This document shows positions 1 to 8,078 of a stretch of DNA of 64,000 nt, in pieces. The notes under the pieces are model-generated. The model was not told where the DNA came from. It did not search any database and was given only the letters and a program-made list of their open reading frames with translations. Both the position numbers and the translations under genes were made by a program. Numbering within the stretch: the first letter of the stretch is position 1; each line of letters begins with the position of its first letter. The stretch is from Rhodovulum adriaticum (GTDB lineage: Bacteria; Pseudomonadota; Alphaproteobacteria; Rhodobacterales; Rhodobacteraceae): contig NZ_SLXL01000001.1 in assembly GCF_004345735.1 (NCBI RefSeq), positions 1 to 64,000 on the forward strand, written 5' to 3'.

Positions 1-304
1 TCCGTCCCTCAATGTCCGAACCTTCAAACCTCAGCGGCCCGCCGGTCCGTCCCGCCAGCGCCTCAGCGCCGCCGGTGAAGGGGTGTTTACGGATACCGAT
101 CAGGACGCGCAAGAGCTTTTTTCAAGAAATATGACATTCGCCCAGATTTTTACCTAAATAACTGTTTTAGCGTCATTTTCTTCAAGGGCGCCGATCCCGC
201 GCCCCACTCGCCGCTCGACGCTCCAACCGCCTCGGAACTGTTCAGCCGGGTCGCCTGGTGGTTACCCACAGGCTTATCCCCAAGATCTGGGGATAAGCCC
301 GGAA
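1..304. other. Non-coding left edge with AT-rich patch
   Basis: I can support no gene here. Roughly 117-186 is clearly AT-rich (runs of T, then ATTTTTACCTAAATAACTG) against a strongly GC-rich background. Short frames touch the edge: a plus frame from an ATG at 12 (starts MSEPSNLSGPPVRP, stops near 132) and a minus frame running off the left end that has no ATG (reads KHPFTGGAEALAGR). Neither has a ribosome site or a recognisable domain. The right part, 262-299, carries near-matches to DnaA boxes and a palindrome listed separately. Confidence 0.4.
271..299. repeat. Perfect 11-bp inverted repeat 3' of msrQ
   Basis: GGCTTATCCCC (271-281) and GGGGATAAGCC (289-299) are perfect reverse complements around the loop AAGATCT. 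The hairpin begins six bases past the msrQ stop codon, so it may end or protect that transcript, although no T-run follows on the minus strand. Each arm also contains TTATCCCCA, one base from the DnaA box TTATCCACA, and TTACCCACA sits at 262-270. Terminator and DnaA-binding readings both remain open. Confidence 0.5.
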
Positions 305-913
305 TCAAGCGACGACTCGGCGCCGATTCAGGCGAATCCGGGCGGCAAGCAGGGCAAGAACGCCGATCAGGTACAGCAGCGGCTCTAGCTGCCAGCCTTT
401 GACCAGCATCACGAAATGCACCGCGCCCAGGGGCACGGCGACATAGACCAGCCGGTGCAGCCGTCGCCAGCGCACAGGCCCCATCCGCCGGATCGCACGG
501 TTGGTCGAGGTCAGCGCCAGCGGCACCAGCAGCAGGAACCCCGCCATGCCCACGGTGATATAGGGCCGCTTGACGATATCGGCCGCCACCCGCTGCACCG
601 ATTGCAGGTCCAGTACCAGCCAGACTAGCAGATGCAGCAGGATGTAGAAAAACGCGATCAGGCCCAGCGCCCGGCGGAATCGGATCAGGTTGATGCCGGT
701 CAGGCGCCGCAGCGGCGTCACCGCCAGGCCAGCGATCAGGAATTGCAGCCCGGTCAGGCCCAGCCGGTGTTCCAGTTCGGAAATCGGCTCTACCCCCAGC
801 CCGCCGGTAAAGCCCAACCAGAAGAACCAGACCGCCGGTGCCATCCCCAGCAGGTAGACCGGCCAGGTCGGCACCCGCCGCAATCCGCCATTCACGCGAC
901 CGGCAAGATCCAT
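305..913 (-). CDS. msrQ: MsrQ, haem-binding membrane subunit of MsrPQ
   Basis: Inner-membrane b-type cytochrome (ferric-reductase-like family, formerly YedZ) that passes electrons from the respiratory chain to MsrP in the periplasm. The 202-residue product is a chain of hydrophobic helices. Conserved histidines lie in FYILLHLLVWL and in LHRLVYVAVPLGAVH, as expected for haem ligands. The frame extends further upstream, but the start chosen is the ATG at 913, which shares its A with the msrP stop (TGATG). That means direct translational coupling to msrP, and the length fits the family (about 200 residues). Confidence 0.93.
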   Translation of the reverse strand: MDLAGRVNGGLRRVPTWPVYLLGMAPAVWFFWLGFTGGLGVEPISELEHRLGLTGLQFLIAGLAVTPLRRLTGINLIRFRRALGLIAFFYILLHLLVWLVLDLQSVQRVAADIVKRPYITVGMAGFLLLVPLALTSTNRAIRRMGPVRWRRLHRLVYVAVPLGAVHFVMLVKGWQLEPLLYLIGVLALLAARIRLNRRRVVA

Positions 914-1815
914 CAGAAGAACTTCGCCAGGTCCATCCCGGCATACAGGTCGGCCACCTGATCGCCGTACCCGTTGAACATCAGCGTCGGCTGACGGGGC
1001 GAAAAGATGCCGCCGCCGATCCGTCGTTCGCTGGCCTGGCTCCAGCGGGGGTGGTCCACATTCGGGTTCACGTTGGCGTAGAACCCGTATTCGTTCGGCG
1101 CCGCCTTGTTCCAGCTGGTGGCCGGTTCGCGGTCGGTCAGGGTGATGCGCACGATCGACTTGATCGACTTGAACCCGTATTTCCACGGCACCACCAGCCG
1201 CAAGGGCGCGCCGTTCTGGTTCGGCAGCGGCTTGTCATACAGCCCCGTCGCCATGATCGTCAGCGGGTGCATCGCCTCGTCCAGGCGCAGCCCCTCGACA
1301 TAGGGCCAATCCAGAATGCGCGCGCGCTGGCCCGGCATTTCCTCGGGACGGTAGAGGGTTTCAAAGCCCACGTATTTCGCCCCCGGCTGCACACCGACGC
1401 GGGTCAGCAGGTCGGCCAGCTCGAACCCCTGCCACGGCACGACCATCGACCAGGCCTCGACGCAGCGTAGGCGGTAGATGCGTTCCTCGATGCTGACGCC
1501 CTTCAGGATGTCGGCCAGGTCATAGGTGCCGGGGCGATCCACCATCCCGTCGATTTCCACCGCCCAGGGGTCGATGGTCATCTGCCCGGCATTATGCCAG
1601 GGATCCTCTTTCCGGGTGCCGAATTCGTAGAAATTGCAGTACCGCGTGATCTCTTCCCAGGTGTTGGGTTCCATGTCGTCAGCCGCCCGCGCAGGGCCGG
1701 CGGCCCCGGCCAGGGCCAGCGCCCCCGCGCCGGCCATCAACTGACGGCGGTTCAGGTAGACATGTTCCGGGGTCACGTCGGACCAGTTCAGATCGTTGCG
1801 CCAGCGGCCAGCCAT
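913..1815 (-). CDS. msrP: MsrP, molybdoprotein methionine-sulfoxide reductase
   Basis: Periplasmic catalytic subunit (formerly YedY) that reduces methionine sulfoxide in envelope proteins using a molybdopterin cofactor. The 300-residue protein starts with a Tat-type leader: arginines 23-24 in NRRQLM, a hydrophobic stretch, then ARA around residue 44, as needed for a folded cofactor protein. Cys118, in the context RCVEAW, is the expected molybdenum ligand. It overlaps msrQ by one base and is the first gene of the pair. A promoter-like pair lies about 35 bases upstream. It probably supports repair after hypochlorite or other oxidant stress, as known for the family. Confidence 0.95.
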   Translation of the reverse strand: MAGRWRNDLNWSDVTPEHVYLNRRQLMAGAGALALAGAAGPARAADDMEPNTWEEITRYCNFYEFGTRKEDPWHNAGQMTIDPWAVEIDGMVDRPGTYDLADILKGVSIEERIYRLRCVEAWSMVVPWQGFELADLLTRVGVQPGAKYVGFETLYRPEEMPGQRARILDWPYVEGLRLDEAMHPLTIMATGLYDKPLPNQNGAPLRLVVPWKYGFKSIKSIVRITLTDREPATSWNKAAPNEYGFYANVNPNVDHPRWSQASERRIGGGIFSPRQPTLMFNGYGDQVADLYAGMDLAKFF

Positions 1816-1847
1816 CGTCGCATCCCTTTCCTGCTACGCATGACTTT

Positions 1848-1876
1848 CTTGTAGAGCGTCCGGCGCGCGGGCCCAA
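1848..1876 (-). promoter_or_regulatory. Likely promoter of msrPQ
   Basis: On the minus strand TTGGGC (1876-1871) is separated by 17 bases from TACAAG (1853-1848). This fits the alphaproteobacterial housekeeping pattern and would start transcription about 25 bases before the msrP ATG. Motif-only evidence. Confidence 0.4.
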
Positions 1877-1917
1877 ACCACGTCCTGTCACGTTCCTGTT
1901 TGTCCGTGGCGCTAAGC

Positions 1918-3471
1918 TTACACCTCGCCCAGCCGTTGCAGCGCCGTTTCGAAATGCTTGTGCCCCCGCGCCCTGGCCAGGCCCTCGGCGCCCAGGTGGA
2001 CCGAGGGGTGCAATTCGTTCATCTGGACAGAGGTGCCATCGTCCTGCACGACACGCACATGGCGGCGGCGCATCTGGCGCGGTTCGGCCACGCCGACGGA
2101 ATGGGCGATGGTTTCGACCTCGTTTATGACGGACCGCGCATAGGCTGCCACGCGCTTGTCCTTGTCCTCGACCACCAGCCCCTTTTGCAGATGCGGGTCA
2201 TGGGTGGTGATGCCGGTCGGGCAGGTGTTGCGGTTGCATTTCAGCGCCTGAATGCAGCCCAGGCTGAACATGAAGCCGCGCGCCGAGGTCACGAAATCCG
2301 CGCCCAGGCAGATCGCCCAGGCGACATCGCCGGGCGCCACCAGCTTGCCGCTGGCGATGATGCGGATGCGATCGTGCAGCCCGGCCAGATCGCGCAGGTC
2401 AACCATGCGGATCAGCGCCTCGCGCAGGGGCAGGCCGACAAGATCGATCAGCGGCATGGGGGCGGCCCCAGTGCCGCCCTCGCCCCCGTCCACGGTGATG
2501 AAATCGGGGGCGCTGTCCGGGCCGCGCGCCTTGATCGCCTTGAACAGGTCGAACCACGGCCCGGCAGAGCCGATGCAGCTTTTGATGCCCACGGGTTTTC
2601 CGGTGACCTCGCGGATGCGGGCGATCAGGTCCAGCAGGTCGTCGAAATCGTCCACCTCACGGTGGCGGTTGGGCGAGATCGCATCGCGCCCCATCGGCAC
2701 GCCCCGGATCTGCGCCACCTCTTGGTCGATCTTGGCCGCGGGCAGGATGCCGCCCTTGCCGGGCTTGGCGCCCTGGCTCAGCTTGATCTCGAACATCTTG
2801 ACCTCGGGGTGGGCGGCGACCTGGCGCAGCTTGTCGTCATCCAGGTTGCCAGCCGCGTCGCGCACCCCGAATTTCGCCGTGCCGATCTGAAAGACGATGT
2901 CGCAGCCACCCTCCAGGTGATAGGGCGACAACCCGCCCTCGCCGGTATTCAGCCAGATGCCCGCCCGTTTCGCCCCCCGCGCCAGTGCCTGAACCGCAGG
3001 TTTGGAAATCGCGCCATAAGACATCCCCGAGATGTTGAAGATCGACGGCGCGGCATAGGGTTCCCGGCATCCCGGCCCGATCACCAGCGGTTCGGTGCTG
3101 GCATATTGATCGTCCAGCGGCGGGAACACCGCATTCATGAAGATCGGCGTGCCGGGAATGTTCAGGTTACGGGTCGACCCAAAGGCCACCGTATTGCCCC
3201 GTCCCGCACTGGCCCGGCCCACCCAATCCCGCTGGGCGCGGTTAAAGGGCATCTCTTCGCGGTCCATGGCAAAGAAATACTGGCGAAAGAACTCGCCCAA
3301 TTCCGTGAACAACCCGCGAAACCGCCCGATCACCGGGTAATTGCGCCGGATGGCATCCCCGGTCTGGTGGCGGTCGATAAAGAACAGCACCAGCGCCAGC
3401 AGCAACAGCACCCCCAGGAAAAGGGCGAACATCCCCGCCAACACTTGCAATGCGTAATAGGCCCAGCCCAT
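1918..3471 (-). CDS. Membrane-anchored glutamate-synthase-like FMN/Fe-S protein
   Basis: Belongs to the FMN-binding glutamate synthase family (the synthase domain of GltB without amidotransferase). The 517-residue product has one N-terminal membrane helix (about residues 8-32), then a TIM-barrel flavin domain with VDGGEGGTGAAP around 328-338. Cysteines 406, 412 and 417 (CIQALKCNRNTC) match the 3Fe-4S ligands of glutamate synthase. The frame opens earlier, but the ATG at 3471 has a strong GGGGGGAG site directly upstream and gives the usual family start at the membrane helix. The physiological substrate of these stand-alone proteins is not established. It diverges from the DUF302 gene across a short region with an FNR-type palindrome. 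Confidence 0.85.
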   Translation of the reverse strand: MGWAYYALQVLAGMFALFLGVLLLLALVLFFIDRHQTGDAIRRNYPVIGRFRGLFTELGEFFRQYFFAMDREEMPFNRAQRDWVGRASAGRGNTVAFGSTRNLNIPGTPIFMNAVFPPLDDQYASTEPLVIGPGCREPYAAPSIFNISGMSYGAISKPAVQALARGAKRAGIWLNTGEGGLSPYHLEGGCDIVFQIGTAKFGVRDAAGNLDDDKLRQVAAHPEVKMFEIKLSQGAKPGKGGILPAAKIDQEVAQIRGVPMGRDAISPNRHREVDDFDDLLDLIARIREVTGKPVGIKSCIGSAGPWFDLFKAIKARGPDSAPDFITVDGGEGGTGAAPMPLIDLVGLPLREALIRMVDLRDLAGLHDRIRIIASGKLVAPGDVAWAICLGADFVTSARGFMFSLGCIQALKCNRNTCPTGITTHDPHLQKGLVVEDKDKRVAAYARSVINEVETIAHSVGVAEPRQMRRRHVRVVQDDGTSVQMNELHPSVHLGAEGLARARGHKHFETALQRLGEV

Positions 3472-3498
3472 GCTCCCCCCATGCGCGTCTGCGACAGC

Positions 3499-3539
3499 TT
3501 GACCTCGATCAAGGAGACCGGGGCCCCTGCCGATAGAGT
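3499..3539 (+). promoter_or_regulatory. FNR/Nnr-type site with class II promoter geometry
   Basis: TTGAC-CTCG-ATCAA at 3499-3512 (extended palindrome CTTGACCTCGATCAAG) matches the FNR/CRP-family operator TTGAT-N4-ATCAA with one change. A -10-like TAGAGT lies at 3534-3539. A start near 3546-3547 would place the operator centre at about -41.5, the classic activating position. The downstream gene is DUF302 at 3597. The site could also influence the divergent glutamate-synthase-like gene. Confidence 0.5.
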
Positions 3540-3596
3540 GCGCGGACTGGGACCGCGACACAACCCGTCGCGACAGGGAGTTAAGGGAGGAGTTTC

Positions 3597-4043
3597 ATGA
3601 AAAGGCTTTTCGCAGCCGCCGCGCTGGCGCTGAGTGCGGGCATGGCCCAGGCCGACGACGGCACCGTGACCTACACCGTCGACCAGGCCTTTGACGACGT
3701 GGTGTTCGGTCTGGAAAACGCCGTGCTGGGCCAGGGTCTGGTGATCGACAGCGTCAGCCATACCGGCGACATGCTGGAACGGACCAAGGCCGATGTCGGG
3801 TCTGATGTCACGATCTTTCTCAAGGCGGATATCTTCAGCTTCTGCTCGGCCTCGCTGTCGCGCAAGGTGATGGAGGCCGACCCGATGAACGTGCAGTTCT
3901 GCCCCTACGACATCTTCGTGCTGCAATTCCCCGACAGCCCGGACCAGACCACCATCGGCTATCGCCAGTATCCCGACGGCCCGATGAAAGAGGTCGAAGC
4001 GCTGCTTGATGAGATCGCGCGCGAAGCGGTCGGGATGGACTGA
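3597..4043 (+). CDS. Secreted DUF302-family protein
   Basis: A 148-residue protein with a Sec signal peptide (MKRLFAAAALALSAGMAQA, cleavage about residue 20) followed by a DUF302-type domain: FDDVVFGLENAVLGQGLVI near the start and a KEVEALLDEIAREAV helix at the end. DUF302 proteins are small alpha/beta proteins of unknown function, often exported. Two cysteines (FCSAS and FCPYD) could form a disulfide or bind metal. A GGGAGGAG site precedes the ATG. The FNR-type promoter upstream suggests induction by low oxygen or nitric oxide, which is inference. A strong GC hairpin follows the gene. Confidence 0.85.
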   Translation: MKRLFAAAALALSAGMAQADDGTVTYTVDQAFDDVVFGLENAVLGQGLVIDSVSHTGDMLERTKADVGSDVTIFLKADIFSFCSASLSRKVMEADPMNVQFCPYDIFVLQFPDSPDQTTIGYRQYPDGPMKEVEALLDEIAREAVGMD

Positions 4044-4089
4044 TCCCTCACGCCCGGTCAAACGCGGGCGAGAAAACGTGAAATGACAG

Positions 4090-4120
4090 CGCGCCGCGCC
4101 CGGGCTTAGGGCGCGGCGCG
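4090..4120 (+). terminator. Strong GC hairpin after the DUF302 gene
   Basis: CGCGCCGCGCCC (4090-4101) pairs perfectly with GGGCGCGGCGCG (4109-4120) around a 7-base loop. Only a short TT follows, so it is a weak intrinsic terminator or a 3'-end stabiliser. Confidence 0.55.
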
Positions 4121-4233
4121 TTCACATCCAATCCCTTGAAGCAATCGTGAGCGACATCCGTTCCGCGATGTGCGGCGTAGATCACGGTAACCCGCAAGGA
4201 CGGGTTTGTCTGGATACACAAGGGAGTTTTCAC

Positions 4234-4716
4234 ATGTTCCGCAGAACCTTCATCGCCCTGGGCGCCGCTGCCATGATCTCTGGCCCCGCGCTGGCCGACG
4301 GCCACATGGGCAAGGACATCGTCGATACCGCCGTGGGCGCGGGCAACTTTACCACGCTGGTTGCCGCCGTGCAGGCCGCCGGTCTGGTGGATACGCTGAA
4401 GGGCGATGGCCCCTTCACAGTCTTTGCGCCCACCGATGACGCCTTCGCCGCCCTGCCCGAGGGCACCGTCGCCTCTCTGCTGGAGCCGGAAAACAAGGAC
4501 CAGCTGATCGCGGTGCTGACCTACCATGTTGTGCCGGGCAAGGTGATGTCGGGCGATCTGAGCGACGGCATGATGGCCGCCACCGTGCAAGGCGGCGAGG
4601 TCACCATCGGCACCATGGGCGGCGTGACCGTTGACGGCGCCAATGTCGTGGCCGCCGATATCGAGGCCTCGAACGGCGTGATCCACGTCATCGACTCGGT
4701 CATCCTGCCGAACTGA
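4234..4716 (+). CDS. Exported fasciclin-domain protein 1
   Basis: A 160-residue single FAS1-domain protein. The leader [21 protein letters not shown] contains RRTFI, close to a Tat motif, and ends with ALA. The mature part shows the two FAS1 signatures: [15 protein letters not shown] and, at the end, [22 protein letters not shown]1 proteins are cell-surface or periplasmic adhesion-type modules. The frame is open from 4147, but GGGAG lies just before the ATG at 4234 and the signal peptide begins there. A paralogue follows 62 bases downstream. Confidence 0.9.
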   Translation: MFRRTFIALGAAAMISGPALADGHMGKDIVDTAVGAGNFTTLVAAVQAAGLVDTLKGDGPFTVFAPTDDAFAALPEGTVASLLEPENKDQLIAVLTYHVVPGKVMSGDLSDGMMAATVQGGEVTIGTMGGVTVDGANVVAADIEASNGVIHVIDSVILPN

Positions 4717-4724
4717 CCGGGCGC

Positions 4725-4744
4725 GCGGCCCCGGCAGGGGCCGC
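4725..4744 (+). repeat. Hairpin between the fasciclin genes
   Basis: GCGGCCCC (4725-4732) and GGGGCCGC (4737-4744) form a perfect 8-bp stem with loop GGCA and no T-run. It may set different mRNA stability for the two fasciclin genes. Confidence 0.45.
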
Positions 4745-4778
4745 CACACCGGCCTTCCCAGCAGTACAGGAGCTTTCC

Positions 4779-5270
4779 ATGAACCGTCGCGAATTCTTTG
4801 CCGCCGGGGCCGGGCTTGCCGCCACGGCCCTTGCCACCCCGGCCCTGGCCCGCAGATCGGCCAGCATCGTCGATCTGGCCGTCGCCACGCCCGAACTGTC
4901 CACCCTGGTCGCCGCCGTACAGGCCGGCGGTCTGGTGGACACGCTGAACGGCGACGGCCCTTTCACCGTCTTCGCCCCCACCAACGCGGCCTTTGCCGCC
5001 CTGCCCGCCGGCACGCTGGACAGCCTGCTGCAACCGGCCAACAAGGGCAAACTGGTGGATATCCTGACCTACCATGTCGCCGGGGCCTATTACCCCGCGC
5101 GCAGCATCATCGGCCAGCGTGGGCGCATTCCCACCGTGCAGGGCAAGTTCCTGCATGCCAACGGCCAGGGCAACGGCGTGGTCCTGAACCGCAAGATCAG
5201 TGTCACCACCGCCGATATCATGGCCTCCAACGGCGTGGTGCATATCATCGACGGCGTCCTGCTGCCCTAA
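4779..5270 (+). CDS. Exported fasciclin-domain protein 2 (Tat leader)
   Basis: A 163-residue FAS1-domain protein, paralogous to its neighbour (shared LVAAVQAGGLVDTL, FTVFAPTNAAFAALPAG and a final NGVVHIIDGVLLP). The leader MNRREFFAAGAGLAATALA carries a clear twin-arginine motif (NRREFF) and ends ALA, so export is probably by Tat. It differs from protein 1 in an inserted stretch around 105-135 (YPARSIIGQRGRIPTVQG). The pair probably arose by tandem duplication. Both export routes look Tat-like, which is unusual for a domain that needs no cofactor. Confidence 0.9.
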   Translation: MNRREFFAAGAGLAATALATPALARRSASIVDLAVATPELSTLVAAVQAGGLVDTLNGDGPFTVFAPTNAAFAALPAGTLDSLLQPANKGKLVDILTYHVAGAYYPARSIIGQRGRIPTVQGKFLHANGQGNGVVLNRKISVTTADIMASNGVVHIIDGVLLP

Positions 5271-5292
5271 GCAGCGATACCCCCACAACGAC

Positions 5293-5319
5293 AAAGGCCC
5301 CGCCTGTGGTGGGGCCTTT
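5293..5319 (+). terminator. Intrinsic terminator, probably bidirectional
   Basis: AAAGGCCCC (5293-5301) pairs with GGGGCCTTT (5311-5319); the stem extends inward through GCC/GGT with one G-T wobble to a TGT loop. A T-run ends the stem on the plus strand. It lies between the convergent fasciclin gene and clpB and can serve both. Confidence 0.85.
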
Positions 5320-5341
5320 TCCATGTTTCAACCGCAACCGG

Positions 5342-7957
5342 TCAGTGCACCACGGCATCACCCGGCGCCGGGCGGTCGGACCCACCCACGCGGTCGCCCA
5401 CGATCAGGCCATCCGCCCCGGCATGCACCGGCACGGTCTGCCCATCGCGGATTTCACCGCCCAGGATCATTTCCGCCAGCCGGTCCTGCAGGCTGCGCTG
5501 GATCACCCGTTTCAGCGGCCGCGCGCCATAAACCGGGTCATACCCGGCATCGGCCAGCCACTTGCGGGCGCTTTCGTCCAGCTCCAGCGTGATGTTGCGA
5601 CCCGCCAGGCGTTTTTCCAGCCGCGAAAGCTGGATTTCGACGATGCCGGTCATGTCGGCCCGCGTCAGCCGGTCGAAGACCACCATTTCGTCCAGACGGT
5701 TCAGGAACTCGGGCCGGAAATGGGCGCGCACCGCATCCATCACATCCCGCTTGGCGGCGCTGGCGTCCCCATCCTCGGGCAACTGGCTGAGTGCCTGCGA
5801 CCCAAGGTTCGAGGTCAGCACGATCAGCGTCTGCTTGAAATCGACCGTGCGGCCCTGCCCATCGGTCAGCACCCCGTCATCCAGCACCTGCAACAGCACG
5901 TTGAACACCTCGGGATGCGCCTTTTCGACCTCGTCGAACAGCACCACCTGATAGGGGCGCCGGCGCACGGCCTCGGTCAGAACGCCCCCCTCGTCATAAC
6001 CGACATAGCCCGGCGGCGCGCCGATCAGGCGGGCGACCGAATGCTTCTCCATGAATTCGGACATGTCGATGCGGACCATCGCCTGGTCGTCGTCGAACAG
6101 ATACTCGGCCACGGCCTTGGTCAGTTCGGTCTTGCCGACGCCGGTGGGGCCCAGGAACAGGAAACTGCCAAGCGGCCGGTTTTCGTCGTTCAGGCCCGCG
6201 CGCGCCCGGCGCACGGCATTGGCCACGGCGGTCACGGCGGCCTTTTGGCCGATCACGCGCTTGCCCAATTCCTCTTCCATGCGCAGCAGTTTCTCGCGCT
6301 CGCCCTCCAGCATCTTGGAGGTCGGGATACCCGTCCAGCGCTCGACCACCTGGGCGATCTGTTCGGGGCGCACAGCCTCTTCGACCATGACGTCGTCGTC
6401 CTGCGCCTCGGCCTCGGCCAATTGCTTTTCAAGCTGCGGGATCACGCCGTAGGACAGTTCGCCAGCCTTGGCCAGATCGCCCTCGCGTTTCGCGTGGTCC
6501 AGTTCCGCGCGGGCGCGGTCCAGCTTCTCTTTCAGATCGCGCGCGCCTTCCAGCTTGTCGCGCTCTGCCTGCCACTTGGCGGTCATAGAGGCCGATTTCT
6601 GCTGCAGGTCGGCCAGCTCCTGTTCCAGCTTGGCCAACCGGTCCTTGGACGCGGCGTCGTCCTCTTTGCGCAGCGCCTCGGCCTCAATCTGCTTTTGCAG
6701 GATGTCGCGGTCCAGCGCGTCCAGTTCCTCGGGCTTGCTGTCCACCTCCATCCGCAAGCGGCTGGCGGCCTCGTCCACCAGGTCGATGGCCTTGTCCGGC
6801 AGGAAGCGGTCGGTGATGTAGCGGTGGCTCAGCGTCGCGGCCGAAACCAGCGCCGCGTCGGAAATCCGTACGCCGTGGTGCAGCTCGTACTTTTCCTTGA
6901 TGCCGCGCAGGATGCTGACAGTGTCCTCCACCGTGGGTTCCTCGACCATCAAGGGCTGGAACCGGCGGGCAAGGGCCGCGTCCTTTTCGACGTGTTTGCG
7001 GTATTCGTCCAGCGTGGTGGCGCCGATGCAGTGCAACTCACCCCGGGCCAGCGCGGGCTTGATCAGGTTGGCGGCATCCATCGCGCCCTCGGATTTACCG
7101 GCCCCCACAAGGGTATGCATCTCGTCGATGAACAGAATGATTTCGCCGGCGGCGGCGGTGATTTCCGACAGGATCGCCTTCAGCCGTTCCTCGAACTCGC
7201 CACGGTATTTCGCGCCGGCGATCAGCGCGCCCATGTCCAGCGCCATCAGGCGCTTGTTCTTCAGGCTTTCGGGCACGTCGCCATTGACGATGCGCAGGGC
7301 CAAGCCCTCGGCGATTGCCGTCTTGCCCACGCCCGGTTCCCCGATCAGCACCGGGTTATTCTTGGTCCGGCGCGACAGCACCTGCATGGCGCGGCGGATT
7401 TCCTCGTCCCGGCCGATGATCGGGTCGATCTTGCCCTCTTCGGCCATCTCGGTCAGGTCGCGCGCGTATTTCTTCAGCGCGTCATAGCCTTGCTCGGCCG
7501 ACGCGGTGTCGGCGGTGCGCCCCTTGCGGATGTCGTTGATCGCGGCGTTCAGGTTCTGGGCGGTCACGGCACCGGCATCCAGTGCGTCCTTGGCCCTGGA
7601 TTTCACCATGGCCAGCGCCATCAGGATACGTTCGACGGGCACATAGGAATCGCCCGCCTTGGTGGCGATCTTCTCGGCCTCGTCCAGCACGCGCCCGGTG
7701 GTCTGGTCCAGATAGGTCTGGCCCGCGTCGCCCGACACCTTGGGCATCTTGGCCAGGGCGGCATCGACGGCATCAACCACGCGCTCGGGCGCGCCGCCCG
7801 CGCGGCGGATCAGGTTGGAGGCCATCCCCTCCTCGTCGTCCATCAACGCTTTCAGCAGGTGTTCGGGGGCCAGCCGCTGGTGACTTTCCCGCATCGCGAT
7901 GGTCTGGGCAGCTTGCAGAAAGCCGCGCGACCGCTCCGTGAACTTTTCAAGGTTCAT
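5342..7957 (-). CDS. clpB: ClpB disaggregase
   Basis: Hexameric AAA+ chaperone that resolubilises aggregated proteins with DnaK. The 871-residue product has the full layout: Clp N-domain (1-145), first ATPase module with Walker A GEPGVGKT at 206-213, a long coiled middle domain (about 400-530), and second ATPase module with GPTGVGKT at 603-610 and [12 protein letters not shown] downstream. The length is normal. The C-terminus is extended and acidic-to-neutral ([14 protein letters not shown]). A sigma-32-type promoter lies about 80-105 bases upstream, consistent with heat-shock control. Confidence 0.98.
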   Translation of the reverse strand: MNLEKFTERSRGFLQAAQTIAMRESHQRLAPEHLLKALMDDEEGMASNLIRRAGGAPERVVDAVDAALAKMPKVSGDAGQTYLDQTTGRVLDEAEKIATKAGDSYVPVERILMALAMVKSRAKDALDAGAVTAQNLNAAINDIRKGRTADTASAEQGYDALKKYARDLTEMAEEGKIDPIIGRDEEIRRAMQVLSRRTKNNPVLIGEPGVGKTAIAEGLALRIVNGDVPESLKNKRLMALDMGALIAGAKYRGEFEERLKAILSEITAAAGEIILFIDEMHTLVGAGKSEGAMDAANLIKPALARGELHCIGATTLDEYRKHVEKDAALARRFQPLMVEEPTVEDTVSILRGIKEKYELHHGVRISDAALVSAATLSHRYITDRFLPDKAIDLVDEAASRLRMEVDSKPEELDALDRDILQKQIEAEALRKEDDAASKDRLAKLEQELADLQQKSASMTAKWQAERDKLEGARDLKEKLDRARAELDHAKREGDLAKAGELSYGVIPQLEKQLAEAEAQDDDVMVEEAVRPEQIAQVVERWTGIPTSKMLEGEREKLLRMEEELGKRVIGQKAAVTAVANAVRRARAGLNDENRPLGSFLFLGPTGVGKTELTKAVAEYLFDDDQAMVRIDMSEFMEKHSVARLIGAPPGYVGYDEGGVLTEAVRRRPYQVVLFDEVEKAHPEVFNVLLQVLDDGVLTDGQGRTVDFKQTLIVLTSNLGSQALSQLPEDGDASAAKRDVMDAVRAHFRPEFLNRLDEMVVFDRLTRADMTGIVEIQLSRLEKRLAGRNITLELDESARKWLADAGYDPVYGARPLKRVIQRSLQDRLAEMILGGEIRDGQTVPVHAGADGLIVGDRVGGSDRPAPGDAVVH

Positions 7958-8036
7958 CGGTCTCTCCTTTTGCTAAGCGCCCGGAATGTCAGGTGCCTGC
8001 CAGGCAGCGCACCCTCTTGTCGGGCCTTTGCATAGG

Positions 8037-8064
8037 AAATGTGCATTCGCGCCCCGCTTTCAAG
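8037..8064 (-). promoter_or_regulatory. Heat-shock (RpoH) type promoter of clpB
   Basis: On the minus strand CTTGAAA (8064-8058) is followed after 13 bases by GCACATTT (8044-8037). The consensus is CTTGAAA-N13-17-CCCCATNT; the -35 is perfect and the -10 matches at five of seven defined positions. It sits in the short gap between the sulfotransferase stop and clpB. Confidence 0.55.
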
Positions 8065-8078
8065 ACGGCGGCGGCTGG

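Noticed and set aside
1900-3600. 566-codon plus-strand frame opposite the glutamate-synthase-like gene
   Set aside because: Antisense shadow; its end also crosses the divergent promoter region.
4147-4233. N-terminal extension of fasciclin protein 1 or a leader peptide
   Set aside because: In frame without a stop but lacks a ribosome site, and the signal peptide and GGGAG point to the ATG at 4234.
5306-8035. 909-codon plus-strand frame opposite clpB
   Set aside because: Exact antisense of clpB with shadow-frame composition.
8021-8064. CTTGAA with CCTATG as a housekeeping promoter of clpB
   Set aside because: Spacer is about 23 bases, too long; the GCACATTT reading with 13 bases fits sigma-32 better.
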